A DNA stretch of 51,575 nucleotides, from contig NZ_VOSL01000140.1 of the NCBI RefSeq assembly GCF_007997005.1, positions 1 through 51,575 of the forward strand. The letters are read 5' to 3'. This document shows positions 14,667 to 22,805 of this stretch, in pieces. Every line of letters begins with the position of its first letter. The first letter of the stretch is position 1. The DNA is from Lujinxingia vulgaris (GTDB taxonomy: Bacteria; Myxococcota_A; Bradymonadia; Bradymonadales; Bradymonadaceae). Made by a program: the position numbers and the translations under genes. The notes beneath the pieces are model-generated. The model was not told where the DNA came from and made no database searches. It was given only the letters and a program-made list of their open reading frames with translations.

Positions 14667-14725
14667 CCGACCGTGGGACGGACATCGGTCAGTATTTATG
14701 CGGGTCATGTCCGTCCCACGGTCGG
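14667..14725. repeat. Perfect 19-bp inverted repeat downstream of deoB
   Basis: CCGACCGTGGGACGGACAT (14667-14685) and its exact reverse complement at 14707-14725 flank a 21-bp AT-richer spacer. It lies just after the deoB stop (14742) and upstream of the metallothionein operon, both on the minus strand. No T-run follows on either strand, so it is not a standard intrinsic terminator. It could be a transcript-stabilising hairpin, a recombination site or a regulator site. Confidence 0.75.
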
Positions 14726-14741
14726 TCACTATGGGCGACCA

Positions 14742-15920
14742 TCACCCTAATTTAATGACCTCGCCGACCTCCCAGTCGACGCCAAAGTAGGCGCCAAGCG
14801 TCGCGCCGATGTCGGCAAAGGAGGCGCGGGTGCCCAGCGGGCGGCCCGGCTCGGTGCGGCCTTTTTCGACGATGAGCAGGGGCACGTACTCGCGGGTGTG
14901 GTCGGTGCCCGGGTAGGTGGGGTCGTTGCCGTGGTCGGCGGTGATGATGAGCAGATCGCCCTCGTCGAGCGCCTCGATGATCGAGGGCAGCTGGCGGTCG
15001 AACGCCATCAGGGCGTCGGCGTAGCCGCGGGGGTTGCGGCGGTGGCCGTAGAGGGCGTCGAAGTCGACGAGGTTTGTGAAGATCAGCCCTTTGCGATCGC
15101 CGATGCACGCGATGGTGAGCTCGACGCCGTGGTCGTTGGATGTGCTCTTGAGCTCGTCGCTTAAGCCCTGGTGGGCGTAGATGTTGCCGATCTTGCCGAT
15201 GCCGGTGGTGCGGATGCCGGCGGCCTGCAGGCGGTCGAGCACCGTCTCGGAGGGGGGCGGGAAGGTAAAATCTTTGCGGTTGGCGGTGCGCTTAAAGTTC
15301 GGAAACTCGCCGACGAAGGGGCGAGCGATGACGCGGGACTGGCCGCGGGGGATGACGATGTCGTAGGCGATCTCGCACCACTTATAGAGGGTCTCCAGCG
15401 GCACGACGTCTTCGTGGGCGGCGATCTGGAAGACGGGGTCGGCAGAGGTGTAGACGATGGGCTTGCCGGTCTTGATGTGCTCCTGGCCGAGCTCTTCAAT
15501 GATCACGGTGCCGCTGGCGGCGCGGTTTCCCAGCACGCCGGGGACGCCCGTTTTTTCGATGAACGCCTGGATGATGTCGTCGGTGAAACCATCAGGGAAG
15601 GTGCGAAAAGGCTCGTCGGGGATGATGCCCACGAACTCCCAGTGGCCGGTGGCGGTGTCTTTGCCGTGGGCCTTTTCGGCCATGCGGCCGTAGTGGGCCG
15701 AGGGGGCGTCGACCGGCGAGATCTGCGGGATGCCCTCGATGTTGCCCAGGCCCAGCGCGCGCATGTTGGGCATGTCAAAGTCGCTGATGGCCTCGGCGAT
15801 ATGCCCCAGCGTATGCGAGCCGACGTCGCCATAATCGGCCGCGTCGGGCAGCTCGCCAACGCCCACAGAGTCCAGAACGATGAGAACGGCGCGTTTTTCC
15901 AGAGAGGGAGGCTGGGTCAT
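14742..15920 (-). CDS. deoB: Phosphopentomutase
   Basis: 392 residues, normal length. Interconverts ribose-1-phosphate (or deoxyribose-1-P) and the 5-phosphate in nucleoside salvage; binds two Mn2+ in the alkaline phosphatase fold. Motifs: metal ligand Asp17 (LIVLDSVGVGELPDA), DTATGHWEF (phospho-Thr91 region), YTSADPVFQIAAHE, and the C-terminal ITADHGNDP…PGTDHTREYVPLL with the remaining metal ligands. Monocistronic here: no other salvage gene is nearby, and a divergent TPR gene begins 157 bp upstream. Confidence 0.96.
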   Translation of the reverse strand: MTQPPSLEKRAVLIVLDSVGVGELPDAADYGDVGSHTLGHIAEAISDFDMPNMRALGLGNIEGIPQISPVDAPSAHYGRMAEKAHGKDTATGHWEFVGIIPDEPFRTFPDGFTDDIIQAFIEKTGVPGVLGNRAASGTVIIEELGQEHIKTGKPIVYTSADPVFQIAAHEDVVPLETLYKWCEIAYDIVIPRGQSRVIARPFVGEFPNFKRTANRKDFTFPPPSETVLDRLQAAGIRTTGIGKIGNIYAHQGLSDELKSTSNDHGVELTIACIGDRKGLIFTNLVDFDALYGHRRNPRGYADALMAFDRQLPSIIEALDEGDLLIITADHGNDPTYPGTDHTREYVPLLIVEKGRTEPGRPLGTRASFADIGATLGAYFGVDWEVGEVIKLG

Positions 15921-16077
15921 GATCTTGTCCCGGGGGTTGAGGTTGGGGTATCCCGGCGCTGCTGAAAGTTCGAGAGCGGGGCCTGCGCGCCCAACTTAGC
16001 GCGCAGGCTAAGCGATGGCCAGAGGGTCGTCTGCGGAGCGCGCAGACCTGATGGGATGTTTTATGAAGGTGGTTGTG

Positions 16078-17073
16078 ATGCGAAGGTTCGTGGTGGTGTG
16101 GGTGGCGCTGGTGGTGCTGGGGTGGAGCGGGGCGCTGAGTGCTCAGGAGAGCCTGGAGCGCCGCGTCTACCAGGGCCCGGAGACGGGGCTTCTTCGGGGC
16201 GACGCGTTTTATTACGAGGGCGACTATTACCGCGCGCTGACCGCCTACAAAGACTTTCTGCGCGAGGCCCCCGATGACCGGCGCGCGGAGCGGGTGCGCC
16301 TGAAGATGGCCTGGGTCTATTTCAATGTGGGGGAGCACGGGGAGGCGGCGCGTCAGCTCGAGCGGCTTGCTGCCGAGGCCGACGACGTCATCGTGGGGTG
16401 GTGGGCGCGTTATTATTACGGGCAGGTGGCCCTGGCCTCGGATCGGCGTCCGCTGGCCCAGCGCGCTTTTGAGGAGGTGATCACCACCTGTGAGCCCTAT
16501 GTGGCGCGGGTGGGGGAGCCCACCGACGATCCGGAGATCCGCGAGTGCCTGGAGCTTTCCAGCGCCGCGACCCTGGGGCTGGCGCGTCTGGAGGCGGTAC
16601 GCCACGACTTTGACGCCGCCAGCCGCCGGCTGCGCGCGATGCCCGGGGTGAGTCCGCTGGCCGGGGACGCCGCCGAGATCGCCGATCTCGTTGAAGGGCT
16701 CAAGATTCCCCGAAAAAGCCCGGCGCTGGCTGGCGTGCTCTCGATCGTGCCGGGGCTGGGGCATGTGTACCTGGGGCAGTACGGGAGCGCCTTTGTGGCG
16801 TTTTTGTGGAACGGCGCCTTTATCTACGCCATCGTCGACTCGGTGCTGGCCGGGCGCTACGGGCAGGCCGTGCTCATCGGGCTTGTGGAGTCGATCTGGT
16901 ACGGGGGCACGATCTTTGGCGCGGTGGGCGGCGCGCACCGCTTTAACCGCGACGCGATGCGGGTGGTGGAAGACGGGCTGCGCCGCGATCTTCTCGAGCT
17001 CTATCGCGATGAGCCCTGGCCGGCGCGTTTCCCGGCGCATCCGGCCTATCTGGAGCTGTCGATTCCCTTTTGA
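16078..17073 (+). CDS. Exported TPR protein with two C-terminal membrane helices
   Basis: 331 residues from the ATG at 16078, six bases after AAGGTGG. A signal peptide (FVVVWVALVVLGWSGALSA) is cleaved before QESLERR. Residues about 45-210 contain tetratricopeptide-like helices (DAFYYEGDYYRALTAYKDFL; RLKMAWVYFNVGEHGEAARQ). The C-terminal third has a SIVPGLGHVYLGQYGSAFVA segment and two membrane helices, a motif combination common in small TM2-like membrane proteins of Myxococcota. Function unknown; envelope assembly or scaffolding is plausible. Followed by a long repeat array. Confidence 0.8.
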   Translation: MRRFVVVWVALVVLGWSGALSAQESLERRVYQGPETGLLRGDAFYYEGDYYRALTAYKDFLREAPDDRRAERVRLKMAWVYFNVGEHGEAARQLERLAAEADDVIVGWWARYYYGQVALASDRRPLAQRAFEEVITTCEPYVARVGEPTDDPEIRECLELSSAATLGLARLEAVRHDFDAASRRLRAMPGVSPLAGDAAEIADLVEGLKIPRKSPALAGVLSIVPGLGHVYLGQYGSAFVAFLWNGAFIYAIVDSVLAGRYGQAVLIGLVESIWYGGTIFGAVGGAHRFNRDAMRVVEDGLRRDLLELYRDEPWPARFPAHPAYLELSIPF

Positions 17074-17086
17074 TGCCCAAAAGGTG

Positions 17087-17485
17087 AGATCGGCGGTCGG
17101 GGAGGCGTTTTGGGTTTCCAAAACACGCGATCGGCGGTCGGGGAGGCGTTTTGGGTTTCCAAAACACGAGGGCGGCGGTCGGGCACGCGTTTTGGATTTC
17201 CAAAACACGCGATCGGCGGCCGGGCAGACGTTCTAGGGTTTCCAAAACACGAGGGCGGCGGTCGGGCCCGCGTTTTGGGTTTCCAAACTATGAGAGCGAC
17301 GGTCGCTGACGCGATTAAAAGCAACGAAGGGCCGAGCTCGGCGGCCGGGCAGACGTTCTAGGGTTTCCAAAACACGAGGGCGGCGGTCGGGCACGCGTTT
17401 TGAGTTGGGGAGTGGCGAGCGCGGGGGGCGGGCACGCGTTTTGAGCCGTGGAGGAGCAAGCACGGCGGTCGGGGAGGCGTTTTGA
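17087..17485. repeat. ~42-bp tandem minisatellite with internal palindromes (about ten units)
   Basis: Units read roughly GCGATCGGCGGTCGGGGAGG then CGTTTTGGGTTTCCAAAACAC. Most contain the palindrome GTTTTGG-GTTT-CCAAAAC. Early units are nearly identical, the later ones (after about 17300) diverge and lose the palindrome. It fills the gap between the TPR gene (+) and a lipoprotein gene (-), which converge. All frames are open through the array; no gene is called. Confidence 0.85.
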
Positions 17486-17494
17486 GCAAACGTA

Positions 17495-17902
17495 TCAGTT
17501 TGAGGCGGAGCGGCCGTTAAAAGCGATCGCATAGTCGTAATCGACGGCGATGCGGTCGAGGCCGCAGCGGTCGACGGCGTAGGCCGCCTCGGGGGCGCAG
17601 GTGGAGGAGAGGAGGCCGTCTTGCTGGCAGGCAGCGACGTCTCGGCCACACGCGTAGTAGTCGAGAAAGGCGTCGCCGCACGCCAGTCCCTCGCGGCCGT
17701 CGAGCTCGCCGAGCGTGAGGAGCTCTCGGGCGACCCAGCCCTGGCAGAAGTCGGCCGGGGCGTCGTCGTAGCAGGAGGCGATCTGCCGGGCGCAGAAGTC
17801 GTGCAGGACCTCCTGGGGGAGCTCGTCGCCGTGGCAGGCGCTCGTCATGACGAGCAGGGCGGAGCTCAGGATGAACCATGGTGAATGCATGGGCAGCTTC
17901 AT
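17495..17902 (-). CDS. Small Cys-rich predicted lipoprotein
   Basis: 135 residues. Signal sequence PWFILSSALLVMTSAC gives a lipobox with Cys23. The mature part has eight further cysteines in a spaced pattern (FCARQIASCYDD, DFCQGW, LACGDAFLDYYACG, VAACQQD, STCAP, RCGLDR), suggesting several disulfides in the periplasm or outside the cell. An alternative start is the ATG at 17890. The C-terminal end abuts the repeat array. Similar Cys-patterned lipoproteins are frequent in Myxococcota/Bradymonadales; function unknown. Confidence 0.75.
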   Translation of the reverse strand: MKLPMHSPWFILSSALLVMTSACHGDELPQEVLHDFCARQIASCYDDAPADFCQGWVARELLTLGELDGREGLACGDAFLDYYACGRDVAACQQDGLLSSTCAPEAAYAVDRCGLDRIAVDYDYAIAFNGRSASN

Positions 17903-17965
17903 GGGGCGTTTCCGTGGGTCAGCAGGGGGGAAGCTCGATACGCTGGCGAGTGCTTGACGGTGATC

Positions 17966-18601
17966 TCAAAACGCCAGCCCCAGGGCCAGGGACGCGCTGA
18001 TCTGGCGGGAGTTGACGAGACGCGAATAGAAGACGTCGGCATGGGTGGACGTGTACTGGACGTTGAAGGGGCGCAGCTCGGCGAACATGCAGATGGGCTC
18101 GCAGCGGGCGACGCGCAGGCCGGTGGGCGCGAGTTCGACGCCGAGGCCGAGGCCCGCATTGGTGCGCGAATAGCTCGCGTTGAGGCCGAGGCGGGGGCCC
18201 AGCAAAAAGAGGTTCAGGTTGGGGGAGGGGGAGCCGAGGTGCAGGCCGCCCAGGGGGTTGAGGGTGGCGCCTACATAGAAGAGCGGGCCTTCCCAGTCGC
18301 GGACGTTGAGCGGGGTGACCGAGGTGATGCCGGCATGTATGCCGAAACGCTGGCCTGTGACGTAGATGCGCAGGGAGGGATCGTAGCCGTAAAAGCGTCC
18401 GCCGACGGCGGAGGCGGCCATGGCGGGCTCGACGAACACCGCCAGGCTTGGGGGGCGCTCCGGGGGCGGGGTGTCGCGCGTTGAGGGGAGGTGCCAGGGG
18501 ACGCTTTCGTCGTGCTGGGCCTGTGCGAGCGTCGGCAGGAGCAGACCCGTGAGCACGCCAAGGAGAGCGAGCGTAGGGAGGGTGCGGGTTGGGTTAGTCA
18601 C
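17966..18601 (-). CDS. Exported beta-barrel-like protein
   Basis: 211 residues from a GTG at 18601, which follows GGAGGTGCCCG and lies inside the end of the upstream lipoprotein gene (GTGACTAA overlap of 8 bp), so the pair is translationally coupled. Signal peptide LALLGVLTGLLLPTLAQA before QHDES. The mature protein alternates hydrophobic and polar residues with several strands (FGIHAGITSVTPLNV, GPLFYVGATLNPLGG, NAGLGLGVELAPTGLRV) and ends ISASLALGLAF, a typical outer-membrane C-terminal strand. No catalytic motif. Confidence 0.75.
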   Translation of the reverse strand: MTNPTRTLPTLALLGVLTGLLLPTLAQAQHDESVPWHLPSTRDTPPPERPPSLAVFVEPAMAASAVGGRFYGYDPSLRIYVTGQRFGIHAGITSVTPLNVRDWEGPLFYVGATLNPLGGLHLGSPSPNLNLFLLGPRLGLNASYSRTNAGLGLGVELAPTGLRVARCEPICMFAELRPFNVQYTSTHADVFYSRLVNSRQISASLALGLAF

Positions 18602-19760
18602 CGGGCACCTCCGGGGCTTCGGGAGGAGGCTGGTCGCCGGGCGTCTCTTCGCTGGTGGGTTCTGCGCGCGCGCCAAAGTGTTGGACGGCGTCGTCGACGA
18701 GGGTTTGCACCATGGAGAGTTGGCGGCGCTCGCGGGGGTTGAGGGGGAGAGGCTCCGGGGGCGTTTCGGGTGTTGCTGGCGAGGCAGCGGAGCTCCGGGG
18801 GCCGGGTGGCGAGCCTACGAGCTGCGATGCTTCGGAGTTTTTGGGAGGTTGGGCGGAGCGTGGAGGTGGGGCGGCCGCCGGCGCGGACGTCTGGGCGACT
18901 TTCCGGGCGTCGACGTCTTCGGGGAGCACGCTCCAGGTTTCGTTGTGGGCGGTGGCGAAGAGAAAACGGCGCCGGAGGTTGGGAGCGACCCCGTCGTTGG
19001 CAAGCTCGCTGAGGGAGCGGCGGTAGGACCAGAGGGGCTCTTCGTCGGGGAGGGTCAAGGCGCGCAGATCGAGGGAGGCGGTGAGCACCTCGGCGTTGGC
19101 GGTTTTTTGGAGTTCCGGGGCGATGCGGCGCATGACCCGCGCGTCCCAGGCTCGGTAGTGCAGGAAGGTGAACTGCGGGGGGCGAAGCGCGTCGCCGCGG
19201 GCGTTGGAGTGGTAATAATCGATGGTGACGTCGCGGGCGTCGCGCAGAGGCGTGATGGGCGTTTCGAGGCGGTGAACGCGAAAAAGCACCTGCGCGCCGA
19301 GCCTGGTGGCGGCTTCTACGGCCGGGGTCTCGTAACCCGCGAGCATGGCGTGGGTGACGACGCGGTAGCCAGCCCGGGTGAAGGCGTCTTCGAGTTCCAG
19401 GAGGTAGCGCGCGCATTCGGGGTGGAGTGGGTTTTGTCCACCTTCGGTGTCTTCGTCGGCGATAGTTTCGGCGATATTTTCAGCGTCTGTTTCGGCGTCG
19501 GCGGTGCATCCGGAGCTGGCGAGGATGGCGAGGGTGGTGAGCCGGGGACGGAGCTCGTCGTAGCGGGGTGTGGCGTCGATTTCGGAGCCTGAATCTGCGG
19601 GGAGATCAGCCTCGGCGGAGAGGTCGGCGCGCAGGTAGATGACTTCCATCGGGTCGCAGACGGGCAGGGCAGGGGCGCAGGCATTGAGCGCCAGGCAAGC
19701 GAGGGAGAGCGCGAGCGGGGCGCGTGTCCGGCGGAGTGTGGAGCGAGAGCGGAAGGCCAC
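18594..19760 (-). CDS. Predicted lipoprotein with Pro-rich C-terminus
   Basis: 388 residues from a GTG at 19760 preceded by GAGGACC. Basic N-terminus, hydrophobic core and lipobox LNAC (Cys28). The N-terminal half contains TPRYDELRPRLTTLAILASS and a GYRVVTHAMLAGYETPAVEA segment reminiscent of small-molecule or stress-related periplasmic domains (CsgG/GNA1162-like lipoproteins), but I cannot assign it. The region after about 300 is a Pro/Ala/Ser linker (APAAAPPPRSAQPPK), followed by a short helix. Co-transcribed with the downstream barrel-like gene. It begins right at the edge of the large hexamer array. Confidence 0.75.
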   Translation of the reverse strand: MAFRSRSTLRRTRAPLALSLACLALNACAPALPVCDPMEVIYLRADLSAEADLPADSGSEIDATPRYDELRPRLTTLAILASSGCTADAETDAENIAETIADEDTEGGQNPLHPECARYLLELEDAFTRAGYRVVTHAMLAGYETPAVEAATRLGAQVLFRVHRLETPITPLRDARDVTIDYYHSNARGDALRPPQFTFLHYRAWDARVMRRIAPELQKTANAEVLTASLDLRALTLPDEEPLWSYRRSLSELANDGVAPNLRRRFLFATAHNETWSVLPEDVDARKVAQTSAPAAAPPPRSAQPPKNSEASQLVGSPPGPRSSAASPATPETPPEPLPLNPRERRQLSMVQTLVDDAVQHFGARAEPTSEETPGDQPPPEAPEVPGD

Positions 19761-19847
19761 CAGAGGTCCTCAGGGCGAAGATGTCGGGGTGTGCGTTTTG
19801 GATCGTGGGGGGAAAAGTGAAGCAGGGAGCGTGCCAGTGTCGGGATT

Positions 19848-20364
19848 GATCTCGTGCTGGGTCTCGAACTCGATCTCGGGCTCGATCTCGATCTCGGGCT
19901 CGATCTCGAACTCGATCTCGGGCTCGATCTCGAACTCGGGCTCGATCTCAATCTCGATCTCGGGCTCGATCTCGGGCTCGATCTCGATCTCGATCTCGGG
20001 CTGGATCTCGATCTCGGGCTTGATCTCGGGCTCGATCTCGATCTCGATCTCGGGCTCGATCTCGATCTCGGGCTCGATCTCGATCTCGGGCTGGATCTCG
20101 ATCTCGGGCTCGATCTCGATCTCGGGCTCGATCTCGATCTCGGGCTCGATCTCGATCTGGATCTCGAACTCGAACTCGAACTCGAACTCGAACTCGATCT
20201 CGAACTCGATCTCGAACTCGATCTCGAACTCGATCTGGATCTCGAACTCGATCTCGGGCTCGATCTCGGGCTCGATCTCGAACTCGAACTCGAACTCGAA
20301 CTCGAACTCGAACTCGAACTCGAACTCGATCTGGATCTCGAACTCGAACTCGAACTCGAACTCG
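19848..20364 (+). repeat. 517-bp hexanucleotide array (GGGCTC / GATCTC / GAACTC)
   Basis: The stretch is built almost only from three hexamers, GGGCTC, GATCTC and GAACTC (a few CTGGAT variants), about 85 units. The left half is dominated by GGGCTC-GATCTC-GATCTC periods, the right end by runs of GAACTC. All six frames stay open (Glu-Ile-Glu-Pro, Leu-Asp-Leu-Gly, Arg-Asp or Ser-Arg repeats). It lies just upstream of the minus-strand lipoprotein gene and downstream of nothing, so I treat it as non-coding satellite. Any open frame here is a by-product. Confidence 0.9.
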
Positions 20365-20365
20365 T

Positions 20366-20690
20366 GAACCGCCCAACGCACTCACGAATCGACCCAGATC
20401 GCGAACCTCGGCGCGCCACAACCACCCAACCACCCAACCACCCAACCACAAAGCAAACCGCCCAACGAACTCACGAATCGACCCACATCGCGAACCCGTG
20501 CGCGCCACAACCACCCAACCCCAAAGCAAACCTCCCAACGCACTCACGAATCGACCCAGATCGCGAACCTCGGCGCCCCACAACCACCCAACCACCCAAC
20601 CCCCCAACCCCAAAGCAAACCGCCCAACGCACTCACGAATCGACCCACATCGCGAACCCGTGCGGCCCACATGGCGAACCCGTGCGCATG
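20366..20690 (+). repeat. Minisatellite of ~80-100 bp units (CACGAATCGACC / CAACCACC family)
   Basis: Four imperfect units each contain ACTCACGAATCGACCCA, a GCGAACC motif and a run of CAACCACCCAACC. It directly abuts the hexamer array at 19848-20364, as its relative does at 12783-13085. From 20691 to 20903 there is only the promoter and ribosome-binding region of the next gene. Confidence 0.85.
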
Positions 20691-20903
20691 AGTGAGGACT
20701 GGGAGGCGTGCATCCCGCGCGCGGAGGTGGCAGATTCGGGGGGAAGGGCGGCGGTGCGTGGGCGTTTTTGGGGCGCTAAGTCCTTACACTGATTGAAAAA
20801 TCGGCGTTTGATGCGCGGCGTGTTGAGGCGTAGGCTGCGGGCGATAGAGGCATGAGCGCGCCGGAACTGGCAGCGATGAAGGCGCGAAAACGAAGGCAAT
20901 GGT

Positions 20904-22592
20904 ATGGCGAGCAAGTTTCGAAATCGGCTGGAGCGGCTGCATGACGCCCACCAGCGGGGGCGCGAGAGTCAGTCGGGGCCCAGCGGGGTGTTTGAGGCCG
21001 GGGCGCCGGGTGAGGGGGAGGTGCGGCAGGTCAAAGGGAGCGACGCGGATTCGGGTGGTTTCGATGATGCGGGTGCGGGCGCCGCGAGGCCTTCGGGGTC
21101 GATCGTGCGCAAAGCGTCGTCGACGAGAGCGTCGCGGGGAGGGGGGGGCGCGCGTCGGAGGAGCTCCGGTGGGGCGCGGTCGGCAGCATCGACACAGGGA
21201 GCGGCATCGGCACCGACACGCGCTGGCTACACTCGCGACACGCGAAGCTCCCTGACTGAAAATAACCTGACTGAAAAAAGCTGGGGGCAGTGGGGGGCGC
21301 AGAAGCAGGGGGAGTTCTGGGTGTTGCGCGAGGAGGTCGCTCCGGAGGAGGTGCACGGAAACTACAGCGTGGGGCAGTGCCGGGAGGTGGACCATCGTCT
21401 GATCTCCAGAGTCGACCCGGGTTGCCCGGGGGTGCGGCCGGAGGGGTTGCTTTATATGGACACCGAGACCAGCGGGCTGGGGCAGGGGGCGCTGGCGTTT
21501 TGTGTGGGCATCGGGTTCTGGCAGAACGAAACCTTTGTGGTGGAGCAGCTTTTGCTCGAGAGCAGCGACCCGGCCGGGGAGCGGGCGATGCTGGCGTATT
21601 TCGCAGAGATGCTGCGGGAGCGGCATATGCTGGTGACCTTTAACGGGCGGCGTTTTGACGTGCCGCTGCTCGCGCGCCGTTACGCGCGCCATCAGATGAG
21701 CGATCCTTTCGGGGGGCGACAGCATCTGGATCTATTGCCGACGGCCCGGCGGCATTTTGTGGGGCGAAAGCGCTACAAGCTCTCCAGCCTGGAGGAGGAT
21801 GTTTTAAATTTTCACCGGGTGGATGACGTGCCGGGGCGCGAGATTCCGGCGTTGTGGCAGCGTTTCGAGCGGGGGGAGGCGGTGCCGAAGATGGCGGGCA
21901 TGCTGGAGCATAATCGCCACGATATCGTCTCGATGGCGGCGCTGCTGGCCGCGCAGATCGAAGCGGTGGGCGGTTTTTCAACGAGTTCGACGAGGGGGGC
22001 TTCGGCGGGGACTTCGTCGGTGCGGGGCGTTTCGGGGGCAGTGAGCAGGGCGGAGCGTGGGTCGCAGAGCGCGGGCGACGAGGCGTTTGGCCGGGCGTCG
22101 TCGGGGGGCTCCAGGGTCAGTGAAGTGGCGAGTCGGCTGGAGCGGACGTATCGGCTGAGGTCGAGTTTTTCGGAGAGCTCGGGGAGGCGTTCGGATGGGG
22201 CAGGCTTGAGCGCCGAGAGGCCGGAGGGGCGCGCGGACGCTGGCGATGGTGCGACCGTGGGTCGGACAACGGGGCGCGATTTCGGGGCAAAAAGGGCGAC
22301 CGAGGGGCGGGCGTCGGCGTCGGAAAGGACGGACAATTATGGGAGCCCGGGGTCGGGCGAAAGTGAGGATCCGAATCTGAAGGAGAGGGTGCGCTCGTTG
22401 AGGGCGGCGGCGCGCGCGATGATCGACGCGCAGCTCTTTCATCAGGCCGCGCCCACGCTTTTTGAGCTCGTGGCGCTGGCGCCCGACGATCGGTTCGGGC
22501 TGCAGATGCTCGCGCGCTACTACCGCCAGGCCGGTGAGACGCAGCTTGCCGAGGTGATGGAGGCGCGCTTTCGGAGCGCCGGCGGTGGTTGA
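20904..22592 (+). CDS. YprB-like RNase H-fold exonuclease with TPR tail
   Basis: 562 residues. Residues about 180-355 form a ribonuclease H-like 3'-5' exonuclease domain (RNase_H_2/YprB type): Exo I MDTETSGLG with Asp186 and Glu188, Exo II VTFNGRRFDVPLL, Exo III HNRHDIVSMAALL. The first 120 residues and residues about 360-490 are low-complexity Ser/Arg/Gly-rich, probably disordered. The C-terminal 70 residues (LRAAARAMIDAQLFHQAAPT, ALAPDDRFGLQMLARYYRQA) are TPR-like. Substrate DNA or RNA is unknown. It lies 213 bp upstream of recC on the same strand. Confidence 0.85.
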   Translation: MASKFRNRLERLHDAHQRGRESQSGPSGVFEAGAPGEGEVRQVKGSDADSGGFDDAGAGAARPSGSIVRKASSTRASRGGGGARRRSSGGARSAASTQGAASAPTRAGYTRDTRSSLTENNLTEKSWGQWGAQKQGEFWVLREEVAPEEVHGNYSVGQCREVDHRLISRVDPGCPGVRPEGLLYMDTETSGLGQGALAFCVGIGFWQNETFVVEQLLLESSDPAGERAMLAYFAEMLRERHMLVTFNGRRFDVPLLARRYARHQMSDPFGGRQHLDLLPTARRHFVGRKRYKLSSLEEDVLNFHRVDDVPGREIPALWQRFERGEAVPKMAGMLEHNRHDIVSMAALLAAQIEAVGGFSTSSTRGASAGTSSVRGVSGAVSRAERGSQSAGDEAFGRASSGGSRVSEVASRLERTYRLRSSFSESSGRRSDGAGLSAERPEGRADAGDGATVGRTTGRDFGAKRATEGRASASERTDNYGSPGSGESEDPNLKERVRSLRAAARAMIDAQLFHQAAPTLFELVALAPDDRFGLQMLARYYRQAGETQLAEVMEARFRSAGGG

Positions 22593-22805
22593 TCTTTTCG
22601 ATGATTTTGCCAGGCGTTTTGCGTTGAGGTGCATCGGATGTGATTTTTTGTAAATCGTCTAAATGCCTTCAAATACGGGCGTTTCGGGGCTTTAGGTCCA
22701 TTTGATACGCCTATTTCGATCATTTATGCCTTCGATTTTTGGGGCAGTGGGGGCTATAACCCTCCAACAGTGAAGTGAACCTCTGTCGCGCGGTGGGAGC
22801 TACTT

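Noticed and set aside
17087-17485. CRISPR-like array
   Set aside because: The whole ~42-bp unit is repeated with gradual divergence; there are no unique spacers of constant length and no cas genes in the window.
19770-20792. Long open frames with Glu-Ile, Leu-Asp or Arg-Asp repeats
   Set aside because: They arise because the hexamer satellite has no stop codon in any frame; none has a convincing ribosome-binding site or non-repeat domain.
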